Source: Actinobacteria bacterium OV320
Lineage (GTDB): Bacteria; Actinomycetota; Actinomycetes; Streptomycetales; Streptomycetaceae
Assembly (NCBI GenBank): GCA_001298545.1
Contig: LJCX01000027.1
Span: forward strand, 620,001 to 684,000
Direction of reading: 5' to 3'
DNA: 64,000 bases
Shown: positions 48,104 through 57,231 of the stretch, piece by piece
Numbering within the stretch: the stretch's first letter is position 1
Layout of the letters: every line of letters starts with the position of its first letter
Notes under the pieces: model-generated
What the model saw: only the letters and a program-made list of their open reading frames with translations
The model's database searches: none
Told to the model about the DNA's origin: nothing
Translations under genes and position numbers: made by a program

Positions 48104-50152
48104 TCAGCTCCTCAGGCTGGGCGCAACACAGGTGCGCGGAGTGAAGATCCAGACTCCCTTGGTGTACGTGGCGCCGAGGACTCGTCCGCTCTCACGCAGC
48201 CACGGATGACGGCTCTGCAGCTCGACGTAGTTGTCGTTGGTCACTGCCACCGCACCCGATTCGTCCGCGATGGCCACGACCAGTGCGTCGCCCTTTCCTT
48301 CCGTCCCCGCCGGTGGCTGAAGGATGTCTCCCTTGCTCAGGGCGGCGACGACGGCCGCCTTCTCCTCCTCCGCCACCTTATGCCGGAAGGTGGCATCCAC
48401 GACCACGTGGATGTCCGCCCCGGGGAACTTCTTGGCGAGCACTACGCGAGCGTCCAGGAGTTGGGCGAAACTCGGCCGGTCGCCCTCCTCGTACACGCCG
48501 GGTCGGCTCGGCGAATGGCCGATCCAGGCCAGGTTGGAGCCGTCGACCACCAGCGTGTGAACCTCGTCGCCCTCCCCCGGTCCACCGACCTGGGAAGGCG
48601 AGACAGCGGGACGGGTAACCTTCTCGGCCCCGTTGCCCCGCAGCAGCTGCGAGGACACGGGGGTTGCCGTCAACAGGTCGTCAAGTTCTTTGCGTACTTC
48701 GGGAGTCGCCCCGCCGGAGCCGAAGCTCTTCACCTCCTCGTCCACCACGACCTGGCCCGTGTGCTCCAGGGTGGCCTTCACATGCAGCAGGCCGTCGGAG
48801 TCATAGGTGTACTCCAGGTCGAAACGGGACTCCTCCCGTACCCGGGGCGTCGGGTAGTTCAGGGTCAACTCGGTGAGCTGGACATTGTCGGAGTCGGAGA
48901 GCTCCTTGTCGGGGTCACCCTCCCAGATCTCCACCGTGAGCTTGCGCTCGTGGTCGCGCTTGGGGGTGTAGCTCTTGCGCTCGCTCCACGGCAGCGGTGA
49001 GTTGCGGGGAATGATCTCGCTGAACTTCCGCCGTCCGTCGGCCGCCTTGACGACGGTCCCCAGTGCGTGGCTGTTGGCGACCTGGATGACGCCGGGCGTC
49101 TCCTTGGCCAGCACGGCTGCCGCGATCGACGCCCCGCGGGCCACGGCTGTCATCGGATCGCACAACTGGGTCGGCACCGGGTCCATCTGCAGGGCCTCGG
49201 CGACCGCCGCCCGTACGCTCGGGATCTGGCTGGTACCGCCGATCATGAGGACGTCGTCCACGTCGAGCGGCGCCATATGAAGATCCCGCAGGCACTCCTC
49301 GACCGGGGCCAGGGCTCGGTCCACGAGATCGGTGATCGACTCCTCCAGTTCCTCCTGGAAGATCTCCACCTCCTTGTCGTCCGGCGTCCTGATCCGCACG
49401 GACGGCTGCGAGGACAACAGGATCTTGCTCCGCTCGATGTCGAGCCGGAACTGACGCTCCTGGGCGGGAGCCCACTCTCGCCGTGCCGGGGCCCTGTCCA
49501 GGACGAGTCTCCTGAGCCGTCGGTCGATCTCGAGCCCGCCGAGTTCCGTCACACCGCGCGAGGCTCGCTCCTCGAAGAACCCGTCCTCGTAGTCGAGGAC
49601 CGTGACGTCGATGGTTCCGCCGCCCCAGTCGAAGACCAGGATCTGGGCGTCCTCGCGCATGTCGTGGACGTAGGAGATGGCGGCGGCGGTCGGCTCGTTG
49701 AGAAGTGCCTGCACGTCGATGCCGGCGAACCGGGCGGCCGCGCGGGTGCGGTATCGGGCAGCGCCAGTGGCGTTCGCGGGGACGGTGATGACGGCACGGT
49801 CGATCTCGGTGAGGTTGTGGCGCGCGCCGTCTCTCATGGCGGTGAACACGCCTGCCGCCGCAGTGGTGGCGGCGAAGCGCCGGCCCTGCACGTTCACGTA
49901 TTCGTCGCTCTTGAGGAGCCGCTTGCAGGCTTCTGCGGCTTCTTCCGACCGCAGCTTCGCCTCCCATCCGAAGAGCGGGCCGCTGCGCAGCGAGCTCATG
50001 CCGACGACCGACGGGAAGAGGAACTCGAAGCCTGGCCGGCGCCAGTCGGCGTCGAGGTGGTGGGCGTCGAGCGGCAGCACCTCCACGTCGTCGCCCTGCC
50101 ACTGCGCCACCACGGAGTTGGTGGTGCCGAAGTCGATCCCGGTGGCCGTCAC
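48104..50152 (-). CDS. Hsp70 (DnaK-like) chaperone fused to a C-terminal NYN/Zc3h12a-type RNase domain
   Basis: The 682-residue protein starts with a full Hsp70 ATPase domain (GIDFGTTNSVV residues 5-15; VPANATGAARYRTR at 124; NEPTAAAISYV at 153; VFDWGGGTIDVTVLD at 173; LMIGGTSQIPSVRAAV), then a substrate-domain-like region (to about 500). Residues 535-675 are a separate module: VVDGSNLAW, VVVDATFRHK, GKGDALVVAIADESG and VAVTNDNYVEL. These match the acidic active-site strands of Zc3h12a/Regnase-type NYN RNases. The start is GTG 50152, overlapping the GrpE-like stop (GTGA). Chaperone-gated RNA cleavage is inferred. Confidence 0.85.
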   Translation of the reverse strand: MTATGIDFGTTNSVVAQWQGDDVEVLPLDAHHLDADWRRPGFEFLFPSVVGMSSLRSGPLFGWEAKLRSEEAAEACKRLLKSDEYVNVQGRRFAATTAAAGVFTAMRDGARHNLTEIDRAVITVPANATGAARYRTRAAARFAGIDVQALLNEPTAAAISYVHDMREDAQILVFDWGGGTIDVTVLDYEDGFFEERASRGVTELGGLEIDRRLRRLVLDRAPARREWAPAQERQFRLDIERSKILLSSQPSVRIRTPDDKEVEIFQEELEESITDLVDRALAPVEECLRDLHMAPLDVDDVLMIGGTSQIPSVRAAVAEALQMDPVPTQLCDPMTAVARGASIAAAVLAKETPGVIQVANSHALGTVVKAADGRRKFSEIIPRNSPLPWSERKSYTPKRDHERKLTVEIWEGDPDKELSDSDNVQLTELTLNYPTPRVREESRFDLEYTYDSDGLLHVKATLEHTGQVVVDEEVKSFGSGGATPEVRKELDDLLTATPVSSQLLRGNGAEKVTRPAVSPSQVGGPGEGDEVHTLVVDGSNLAWIGHSPSRPGVYEEGDRPSFAQLLDARVVLAKKFPGADIHVVVDATFRHKVAEEEKAAVVAALSKGDILQPPAGTEGKGDALVVAIADESGAVAVTNDNYVELQSRHPWLRESGRVLGATYTKGVWIFTPRTCVAPSLRS

Positions 50153-50727
50153 GGCTGGTCCTCCTTCATCACGGCGTCCTGCGTTCCGGTGCCGTCGTCG
50201 GGCTGTGTGTGTCGGCGGAGCACCCGGCGCAGCTGTCCGGACAGGATGACCTTGCCGGTCGCCTGGTCGATGTATGCGGGCCGCACGACCTCGAACTCCT
50301 CCCCCTCGCCCTCGACGACGACAAAATGTTCACGTTCGTCAGGAGACTCGACGACTCGGACGCCAAGTCCGAGAAGTGCTTTGCGGACTGACACTTGCCA
50401 CTTGAGTGTGCTCATCCGATTGCCGGACCCCCGCGCCTCAAGGTCACACTCCACGAGACGCGCCAGATGTTCTTCTCGAGTCCTGAACGCCTCGAGTACG
50501 CCCTGCCTCAAGGCGGCCAGGATCTCACCCTGCCTAGGCCTGCTCTCAACAGGAACGCTCTCCAAGAGCGCCTGCGCACTCTCCGTGAAGCGCTTCAGCA
50601 CATCAGCCGGGTTAAGCAGTTCGTGAGGTTGATAGGTAAGTAGTTCAGGATCAATGGACCTGCCTCTCTCACCCCGCCGACGGTCCGGGGAGTCAGGCTG
50701 GTTGATCCAATTCCGGGGCTTACTCAA
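50149..50727 (-). CDS. GrpE-like nucleotide-exchange factor
   Basis: The 192-residue protein is read from a TTG at 50727 that overlaps the J-like gene stop (TTGA) and follows AGGAC by 6 bp. A helical middle (LKRFTESAQALLESVPV and LEAFRTREEHLARLVECDLE) precedes a beta-rich end (EEFEVVRPAYIDQATGKVIL then SGQLRRV) that resembles the GrpE wing. The family call is moderate because similarity is low, but the position between J-like and Hsp70 genes supports it. It should release ADP from the Hsp70-NYN protein. Confidence 0.65.
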   Translation of the reverse strand: MSKPRNWINQPDSPDRRRGERGRSIDPELLTYQPHELLNPADVLKRFTESAQALLESVPVESRPRQGEILAALRQGVLEAFRTREEHLARLVECDLEARGSGNRMSTLKWQVSVRKALLGLGVRVVESPDEREHFVVVEGEGEEFEVVRPAYIDQATGKVILSGQLRRVLRRHTQPDDGTGTQDAVMKEDQP

Positions 50728-52475
50728 TGTGTGGTCCTGTGCTGGTGGTCCGGGCGCCGGGGCGCGTTGAGAAGGGTGGGGAGGAGATCGGCCAGTGCCC
50801 GGCGCCGCACCGTTTCCACGTCGTCGGCATGGCGGGGCGCCGTCCGCCGCGGCAGCGGCTCGAGGGGTGGCACGAGGGTGACGGGCGGGTCGTCGGGCAG
50901 GCGGAACGCGTCCGCGTCCAGGGGCAGCACGAAGAAGTCCGACAAGTCCTCCTGTTGCTCCGCCTGTTGGATGCGGCGCATGGCGCGGTTCAGCCGGGCG
51001 GCCTCCTCCCGGTCGTCCGCGAACTCCCGCCGCAGGTCGCGGTACCGCTGTTTCCAGAACGGCGACTGATGGGGCAGTCCCAGTTCCAGATACGGGTTGG
51101 ACGGATGGGGCCGGTCGTTGCGTGCCCGGGTGCGCCGTCTTTCGAGAAGTTCTCGGTTGTGTGCCGTCCGGGGACTGTTCTCCCCGATCTGTCCGAGGGC
51201 GGCGAGCGCCCCGTCCAGGTTCTCGTCCAGGAGTGCCAGGTAGGCGGACATGTTCCAGGCCTCTGCCTCCTGGCCGGGATCGCCTTGGTCGTGCTCGACG
51301 AGGAGTTCCACCTGTGCTCGCGCTTTCTTCAGGTCGCCCGCGCAGAGGGAGTCGTACGCGTGTCGCAGTGCCGACAGCGCGTGGAAGGTGCTGCGCCGGG
51401 GGCTCACGGCGGCCTTCGGCTCCCACAGCGCCGCCATCAGTCGCCATAGTCCGCGGTCGGCCAGAATGTCCGCGGGCCAGTTTCCGGTGAGGGCACCGTC
51501 CCGGACCTGACGCAGCGTCAACACCAGGTACCGGGGCAGGACGTACTCCAGTCCCTTGATGGCACCGGCATCGCCCTCCGCGACCCGTTCGAGGAGGCTG
51601 TAGACGTCTTCGTCCGTTTCGCCGCCGTTCTCGCCTGCGGGGTCAGCCGCTTCCGCGTCCAACGCGTCGACGTGTTCGCCGTCGAGGAAGCGCCGACGCC
51701 GCAGATACTCCTGCCACCCGAGAGCCTCGGCGGTCTCCTGATCGACCTGCTCCGGGGTGAGCCTGGCCCGCAGGTAGTCCCGTTCCCCTGCGTCGGGACG
51801 CGTCTTCCAGGGCTCGTCGTCACGCGTGACGACGCCGGCGTCGATCAGGTCGTCCACGATCCCGACCGGCACCCAGGGAAGGATCCGGGCGCACACCGTG
51901 GGTGACAGTCCGGCGAGTCCGTCATGCCGGAGGGCGTACTGCGCGGCGAAGGCACCCGCCGTGTCCTCCGTGGGGGTGGGGCGCATCTCCCTTGGCACAA
52001 CGGTCGGTTCGGAGCCCATGAGGTGTTCGAGTCGGGTCTGTCCCGGCGGGGTGAGCCAGGGCAGCCCGGCCTCGTGGACGACGGTCATGGCGGTCACGAC
52101 GTCACGGGAGTCGCGGTGTTCGAGCACGGCCTTTACGGCGGACGGCAGTTGGGCGAGCGGGTCGCCGTCGAGGCAGCGGGCCAGTAGCAGTAGCGCCCAG
52201 TCGGGCGCGGTTTCGTCGTCGGACCGGGCGTCGCGCAGGTCGGCCAGGAGCCGTTCCACACGTCGCACCGCGTCGGCGCCGAACACACCGGCCCTGCGCC
52301 ATCTGCGCAGCGTGAACCCGTCCGGGCCCGTCGTCCGCGGTTCGTCCGCGTCCGGTCGCACTCGGCGTGCCCGGCGTTGCTCGCGCCATGCCTCGACCAT
52401 GTCGGCCCGGTGCGTGGACGCGCCCGGCCCGAGGCCCGTCGCGGGCCTGTCGTCATTCACCATCTGTTCCCACAT
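50724..52475 (-). CDS. Large helical protein with degenerate C-terminal J-domain
   Basis: Of 583 residues, the first 450 are mainly helical and carry no domain I recognise. Residues 460-510 (NPYLELGLPHQSPFWKQRYR and DLRREFADDREEAARLNRAM) align with a J-domain (NPYxxLGL at the start, then the YR helix) but the HPD loop is missing. The start ATG 52475 follows GGGGGAG; an internal ATG four codons on is possible. Its stop overlaps the GrpE-like start. It is the likely co-chaperone and client adaptor of the Hsp70-NYN protein. Confidence 0.65.
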   Translation of the reverse strand: MWEQMVNDDRPATGLGPGASTHRADMVEAWREQRRARRVRPDADEPRTTGPDGFTLRRWRRAGVFGADAVRRVERLLADLRDARSDDETAPDWALLLLARCLDGDPLAQLPSAVKAVLEHRDSRDVVTAMTVVHEAGLPWLTPPGQTRLEHLMGSEPTVVPREMRPTPTEDTAGAFAAQYALRHDGLAGLSPTVCARILPWVPVGIVDDLIDAGVVTRDDEPWKTRPDAGERDYLRARLTPEQVDQETAEALGWQEYLRRRRFLDGEHVDALDAEAADPAGENGGETDEDVYSLLERVAEGDAGAIKGLEYVLPRYLVLTLRQVRDGALTGNWPADILADRGLWRLMAALWEPKAAVSPRRSTFHALSALRHAYDSLCAGDLKKARAQVELLVEHDQGDPGQEAEAWNMSAYLALLDENLDGALAALGQIGENSPRTAHNRELLERRRTRARNDRPHPSNPYLELGLPHQSPFWKQRYRDLRREFADDREEAARLNRAMRRIQQAEQQEDLSDFFVLPLDADAFRLPDDPPVTLVPPLEPLPRRTAPRHADDVETVRRRALADLLPTLLNAPRRPDHQHRTTH

Positions 52476-52555
52476 CGCTCCCCCGGACCCCGTCCCACGG
52501 TCGTCGGACCGTTGCCGCCGGTCCTCCCGGCTCGATACCACCGCGCTTGACCGGC

Positions 52556-55500
52556 TCAGGGCGCACCCTCCCCCGGCTCCTCCGGTTCCTCCGGCTGGAT
52601 CCGTGCCGCGGCGGGTCCTGCCCACCCCGAGCCGTCCCGCCAGGCCAGACCGACGCTGAACGCCCGGTCGGCGGCGTCGGCGGCCCAGAACTGCGCCGGT
52701 GGCGCCGGGAGTACGACGACCAGGTACTCGGCAGGCCCGTCGGAGTGCAGGCAGGAGGCTTCCAGCAGGTGCAGGGCGGCCTCGCGGATCCGCTCGTACT
52801 CCGGGGGGCCTTCGGCCAGCACGTCGAAGAGGGTGGTGCCGTCGGGGCCGTACGTCCAGGCGTCGGCGTACGCACTTTCGCCCACTTCGTCGAAGCGGTC
52901 GTAGAGATCGGCCAGCAGCCGGTGCCGCAGGCCTTCGTGGGCGCGGTGCGAACGAGCGGCCCGCTCGCGTTTGGCGACCGTGCCGGCCAGGCCGGGTTCA
53001 CCCGGCGGGTCCGTGACGGCGCCCGTGACAGTGCCGCCGGTGCTGGTCGTCGACATGTGGTCCCTTTCGTGGGGAGGTTCGCCTCCGCCTGCCGACTCGG
53101 CGTCGTGTGCGGCCTCGTGTGCGGGTTCGTCGGTCCGCGGTGCGGCGAAACCCCGGTAGATCTCGGTCCCGGTCCGACGGACCGTCGTCAGGACACGACC
53201 GTCGGACCGCAGCCACCACTGGCCGTGTTCGCCTTCGACGACCGGGCGTTCCCCCACCCATTCGACGCGGCCGGTCTCCAGGTCGGCCGCGAGGTCCTCC
53301 CGAAGCCGCCGGACGAACTCTCCGTCTGCCGACTGCGCGCACTGGGAGAGACGCTCGAACGTGATGCAGGCCCCCGCGGTGACGTGCAGGTCCGGGATGC
53401 TCAGGCCGCGCACGGCGGTGTCGTCGGGCAGGCGGGGACCGGCGTCGACCTCCGGCGCGGTGAGTGCGGATCGCCGTGCGCCACGCGCCTGATGTCCGAC
53501 GCGAGAAGGCACTCCCGCCGCCACCTGTGCGAAGCTGCGCTCGGGATGGCCAGTCATGTACGCGGTCACCGCGCGAGCGTCCGCGTCCAGCACCAGCCGG
53601 TAGCCCTCCAGGTCCAGGAGCCATCCGTTCTCGGTGCGCAGGTGGCGGCCCCCGGCCAGGAACGGGGCCAGCATCGCGTGGAGTTCGACGGCGGCTTCAC
53701 CGAGGCTGCCCCGATGCCGGACCACGAAGGCGCCGCACGCGGCCGACGTGATGCGGATGTCGGAGACGCGTTCCGGCGACAGTTCCAGTCGGGCCTCGGT
53801 CACACCCTCCTTGGGGACCCCGAGGTAGCTCCTGCCCAGGGATGCGGGCTGCGCGGTCCGGAACCCGCCGCAGCCCGGTTTCCGGCACCATCCGTCCGGC
53901 TGCCGCGTCTCATTCTCGCATCTGGCCCCGTCCACCCGATAGCGGGTGCACAGCCCGGATCCACCGTGCGGGCTCTTCCTGCGGCCTACCTGAGCCATGA
54001 ACTGCCTCGGAGTCGGCACGGGGTTCCCCGGCCCTCCGATCCACCGGGGCAGCGGACGCTGGTGCACCACCGTCAGGGACTGGGTGCAGCGGGTGAGCGC
54101 CACGTACAGGCGACGCGGCCCGGTGTCGTCGTCCACGGCGATCGCCGCGGGTTCGACCACGACGACATGGTCGAATTCGAGGCCCTTGGCCTCCTCGGCG
54201 GTGAGCACCGCGACGGTCTCGGGGTCCGGCACGGCTGTGGCCACTGCCTCTTTCCAGCGTGCCGCCTGCGGGACGATCACCGCGGTCGTACGGCCGACCG
54301 CGGCGCCGTCCGGCCCCGAGGCGAGGGCGACGGCCTGCTCGGCGGCCCGCTGTGCCGGGTCGCCGCCCTGGACGGCGGCCACGGCGGTACCCGTCCGTCG
54401 CACGGAGTCGGGCACACCGACTCCGGGAGCGCAGTACATGCCGAGCGGGCGCACGTAGTCCATGACCTCGCAGGGCACCCGGAACCCGGTCAGCAGTTCG
54501 GCCACCCGCCAGCCGTCACGGCCGGTGAGCGTCGTACCGATCTCCTCCCAGTCCCGGTAGGGAAAGGGGCCGGTCGCCTGGGCGAGGTCTCCCAGGACGG
54601 TCATGGACCCGCCGGGGCATCGGCGGGCGAGGGCCCGCGCCTGCATGGGCGTGATGTCCTGCGCCTCGTCGACCACTACATGCCCGTACGTCCGCTCGGG
54701 CCGCCCGGACAACAGGAACTCCAGCTCGTCAAGGAGGACCAGGTCTTCGAGACTCGGCTCGGCCCCGAACCGGGCAGGTGCGGATCGTGCGCGGCTCTCC
54801 TGATGGGCGACGAGGGCAGCCTGCTCCTCGGGGGTGAGGACGCCGTCGGCGGCGGCGGCCAGCACGGGGGCGCCGGACAGCAGCCGGCGCAGGACGTCGC
54901 GTGCCGAGAGCTCGGGTGCGATGCGCCGCATGAGGCGGCTGACGGGACGCAGTTGACGGATGACGTCGAAGTAGTCGCTGTCGGCGGGACCGGGCAGCAG
55001 CCCGACGTAGGCCTGGGTGAGATGCTGCACGATCTGCCGGAAGCAGCCCTCTCGACGCACCTCGTAGGGGCTGTCTGCGGAGAGCGCGGCGGCCGCGATG
55101 TCGGCGAGTTCCACGACGGGCACCTCGACCTCGCGACGCCGGAGCTCGAAGGAGAACACCGGTCCGCCGACGAGTGCCTCGAGCCGCTCGGCCGTGTCGG
55201 TCGTGAGGTTGTCGACGGCGCGCCGCAGGACACGGCTCATCCGCGCGTCGGCCTTGACGACGGCGACGTCGTGCGGGTCGCGGTCGGCGGTGCCGCCCGA
55301 CCACAACGAGGGCAGATCGAGCATGGTCACACCGTTGGAGCCGAGTTCCACGAGGGCACTCGCCGCGTACCGCAGAAATCCGCGGCTGGGCCCGAGCACC
55401 AGGACGTCGTCGGCGGTCATGTGCCGGTTGTCGAGGAGCCAGCTCACCCGGTGCAGCCCTACGGCCGTCTTGCCGGTGCCGGGCCCGCCCTGGACGACGA

Positions 55501-56260
55501 GCACCCCGCCGGGCCGCTCCGTCACGAGCCGGAGCTGGTCACGCTGGATCGTCTCGACGATGTCGTGCATGGCACCGTCGCGCCCGCGATCGAGTTCGTC
55601 GAGCAGCGGATCGCTCCACTCGGGCTCGGCGAGCTGCCCCATGCCCTCGTCGGCCTCGTCGGGGTCATGGGACTCGACGGGCCCACGAGACCCGACGCGC
55701 TGCTGAGACTCGTCGGGGTCATGGGACTCACCTGGCCGCTGAGACTCGTCGGGCTCGCCCGGCTGACGGGTGTCCCGGAGCTCCTGGGACCGTCGCCCGC
55801 TCTCGCTTGCGCGGGCACCGGCGCTGTCCCGACCGTGCAGGTCGAAGTAACGCCTGACAACGCGCTCGTCGCAGACGATCTGGCGCAACAGCCGCACCTC
55901 GCCCGGCTCCTGCTCACTGGTCAGTCTCCACTGGACGGCGGCCGGGGCGCTCCAGGAGATGACGGCGGGGTTGCGTTCCGCGTCGAACACCGCGCGGCGG
56001 CCGATGTAGAACGTCTCGGCGCCGGCCCCTTCGTCGACGTCGGCCCTCATGAACACGAGGGAGTTCCTGCCGAGGTCGAGGCTGTCGAGCTCGCGCCGCC
56101 AGGCACGGTTGACGTCGATGGCGTCCTTGCCGCTGGCAGAGGCCGCCATCTCCTTGAGCTCGGCGGCCTCGCGCCGGGTGCCTTCGAGGCAGCGGTAGGC
56201 GTGGTCGACGGCCCGCTGTTCCATGGCAAGGACATCCGCCCGACGTGCGCGCTTCGCCAT
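52556..56260 (-). CDS. HelD-like superfamily 1 helicase/ATPase with zinc-finger and C-terminal extension
   Basis: The 1,234-residue protein has the HelD N-domain (FYIGRRAVFDAERNPAVISW), an acidic linker with ESHDPDE repeats (about residues 165-205), Walker A QGGPGTGKTAVG (about 257), Walker B VVVDEAQDITP, and the SF1 ends LLTGFRVPCEV and LYVALTRCTQSL. A C-x9-C-x10-C-x4-C cluster (CTRYRVDGARC, CENETRQPDGWC, CRKPGC) follows, then 350 unassigned residues. HelD proteins free stalled RNA polymerase. ATG 56260 is preferred; 56356 is an alternative. The stop is 80 bp before the J-like gene, same strand. Confidence 0.78.
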   Translation of the reverse strand: MAKRARRADVLAMEQRAVDHAYRCLEGTRREAAELKEMAASASGKDAIDVNRAWRRELDSLDLGRNSLVFMRADVDEGAGAETFYIGRRAVFDAERNPAVISWSAPAAVQWRLTSEQEPGEVRLLRQIVCDERVVRRYFDLHGRDSAGARASESGRRSQELRDTRQPGEPDESQRPGESHDPDESQQRVGSRGPVESHDPDEADEGMGQLAEPEWSDPLLDELDRGRDGAMHDIVETIQRDQLRLVTERPGGVLVVQGGPGTGKTAVGLHRVSWLLDNRHMTADDVLVLGPSRGFLRYAASALVELGSNGVTMLDLPSLWSGGTADRDPHDVAVVKADARMSRVLRRAVDNLTTDTAERLEALVGGPVFSFELRRREVEVPVVELADIAAAALSADSPYEVRREGCFRQIVQHLTQAYVGLLPGPADSDYFDVIRQLRPVSRLMRRIAPELSARDVLRRLLSGAPVLAAAADGVLTPEEQAALVAHQESRARSAPARFGAEPSLEDLVLLDELEFLLSGRPERTYGHVVVDEAQDITPMQARALARRCPGGSMTVLGDLAQATGPFPYRDWEEIGTTLTGRDGWRVAELLTGFRVPCEVMDYVRPLGMYCAPGVGVPDSVRRTGTAVAAVQGGDPAQRAAEQAVALASGPDGAAVGRTTAVIVPQAARWKEAVATAVPDPETVAVLTAEEAKGLEFDHVVVVEPAAIAVDDDTGPRRLYVALTRCTQSLTVVHQRPLPRWIGGPGNPVPTPRQFMAQVGRRKSPHGGSGLCTRYRVDGARCENETRQPDGWCRKPGCGGFRTAQPASLGRSYLGVPKEGVTEARLELSPERVSDIRITSAACGAFVVRHRGSLGEAAVELHAMLAPFLAGGRHLRTENGWLLDLEGYRLVLDADARAVTAYMTGHPERSFAQVAAGVPSRVGHQARGARRSALTAPEVDAGPRLPDDTAVRGLSIPDLHVTAGACITFERLSQCAQSADGEFVRRLREDLAADLETGRVEWVGERPVVEGEHGQWWLRSDGRVLTTVRRTGTEIYRGFAAPRTDEPAHEAAHDAESAGGGEPPHERDHMSTTSTGGTVTGAVTDPPGEPGLAGTVAKRERAARSHRAHEGLRHRLLADLYDRFDEVGESAYADAWTYGPDGTTLFDVLAEGPPEYERIREAALHLLEASCLHSDGPAEYLVVVLPAPPAQFWAADAADRAFSVGLAWRDGSGWAGPAAARIQPEEPEEPGEGAP

Positions 56261-56395
56261 GCTGTCCGATCTGCCCTTCTCCTGCGGTCGTACTGCGCCG
56301 TTTCCGGAAAAGACCACGGGCGTCGGCGCATTCTTCGACTCCACGGACGTCTCCATGGTTGCTGTGACGCTCGTCACTTCACGCAACGCCGGGAG

Positions 56396-57037
56396 TCAGC
56401 CGACCCTCTTCCATTCCTGGCACCGGTTGGTCTTGAAGTACTCCCCCTTGTTGAGCGTCACCCGCCCCGGCCCCTCCAGGTTGTTGTTGGCGATGATCGA
56501 GTCGAACTCGCCGCTGGCGTTCTTGGCCCGCTCCCAGTAGCAGCCGAACTCGCCCTCGGAGCCGGCCGTCTTGTACGTCCCGGGCTTGATGTCCTCTCCG
56601 ACGAGGTACTCGCCCTCACCCGAGAAGGTGGTCGCCGGTCCGGCCGGCTCGGCCTTCTTCGGCTGGGCGGTGACCGTCTTGGTGACCGTGGGGGCGGCAG
56701 CCGCCTTACCGGGCGCCGTCTTCGTGACGGTCACCGTCGGGCGGGGCCCGGCCTTCGCGTCGGTCGCCGCCTTGCCCGCCTCCGCGGAGCCGTCACTCGC
56801 GCCAATGCCCACCCCGACGAACAGGGACACCAGGGCGACCGCGCCGTACTTCAGCGCGGGTCCGCGGCGCCGCGTGGACTGCCCGGGACCCATGGGCACG
56901 GCGGGGCCGTACACGCCCTGGGCGCCCTGCGGGTGAGGCTGGAACAGAGGCGCGGACTGAGGCGAGGACTGCGGGGTGGGCTGAGGCGAGGACTGAGGGA
57001 CGGGCGAGGAGTGAGGGGTGGGCTGCTGGAAGGTCAT
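56396..57037 (-). CDS. Single-pass membrane protein with exported C-terminal domain
   Basis: The 213-residue protein has a Pro/Gln/Ser-rich cytoplasmic tail with repeated SSPQ units, one TM helix (YGAVALVSLFVGVGIGASDG, about residues 60-80), a Thr/Val/Lys-rich spacer and an outside domain with GTYKTAGSEGEFGCYWERA and KGEYFKTNRCQEW containing two Cys. Such domains occur in many actinobacterial surface proteins of unknown role. It lies 135 bp upstream of, and co-directional with, the HelD-like gene and is divergent from the N6-methylase gene. Confidence 0.75.
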   Translation of the reverse strand: MTFQQPTPHSSPVPQSSPQPTPQSSPQSAPLFQPHPQGAQGVYGPAVPMGPGQSTRRRGPALKYGAVALVSLFVGVGIGASDGSAEAGKAATDAKAGPRPTVTVTKTAPGKAAAAPTVTKTVTAQPKKAEPAGPATTFSGEGEYLVGEDIKPGTYKTAGSEGEFGCYWERAKNASGEFDSIIANNNLEGPGRVTLNKGEYFKTNRCQEWKRVG

Positions 57038-57095
57038 GGCGGTCTCCGTTCTCCGGGCACACTGAGGCTGCTCCCACAAGGCCGCTTCAACGGCC

Positions 57096-57138
57096 GCTTT
57101 CACTGGAAGCATTTCCAGATAAGCATGCCACTGAAAGC
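57096..57138. promoter_or_regulatory. Nested inverted repeats upstream of the methylase gene
   Basis: GCTTTCACTGG (57096-57106) pairs with CCACTGAAAGC (57128-57138) at 10 of 11 positions. Within it, CTGGAA-GCAT-TTCCAG (57103-57118) is a perfect dyad. The site is between the divergent membrane-protein and methylase genes, so it is likely the operator of one or both; the HTH domain of the methylase could be the reader. Confidence 0.6.
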
Positions 57139-57151
57139 ACCGTCAATCACG

Positions 57152-57179
57152 TTGACAGGTTTGACGAGTGCTGTAGGTT
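57152..57179 (+). promoter_or_regulatory. Putative promoter of the N6-methylase gene
   Basis: TTGACA (57152-57157) and TAGGTT (57174-57179) are spaced 16 bp apart, downstream of the nested dyads and 53 bp before the start. Confidence 0.5.
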
Positions 57180-57231
57180 GTTGACGTCCGCTGCCGAGCG
57201 AGACAGAAGCCAGAGAGCCAGGACCCCACTC

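Noticed and set aside
52367..57184. Very long open frame on the plus strand opposite the HelD-like and J-like genes
   Set aside because: It lacks domain-like sequence, is Arg/Gly/His-rich as expected from reading G+C-rich codons in the wrong register, and the minus-strand frames show clear conserved motifs.
57178..57231. Upstream extension of the N6-methylase (18 extra residues from 57178)
   Set aside because: The extension overlaps the -10 region; the ATG at 57232 with AGGACC fits better.
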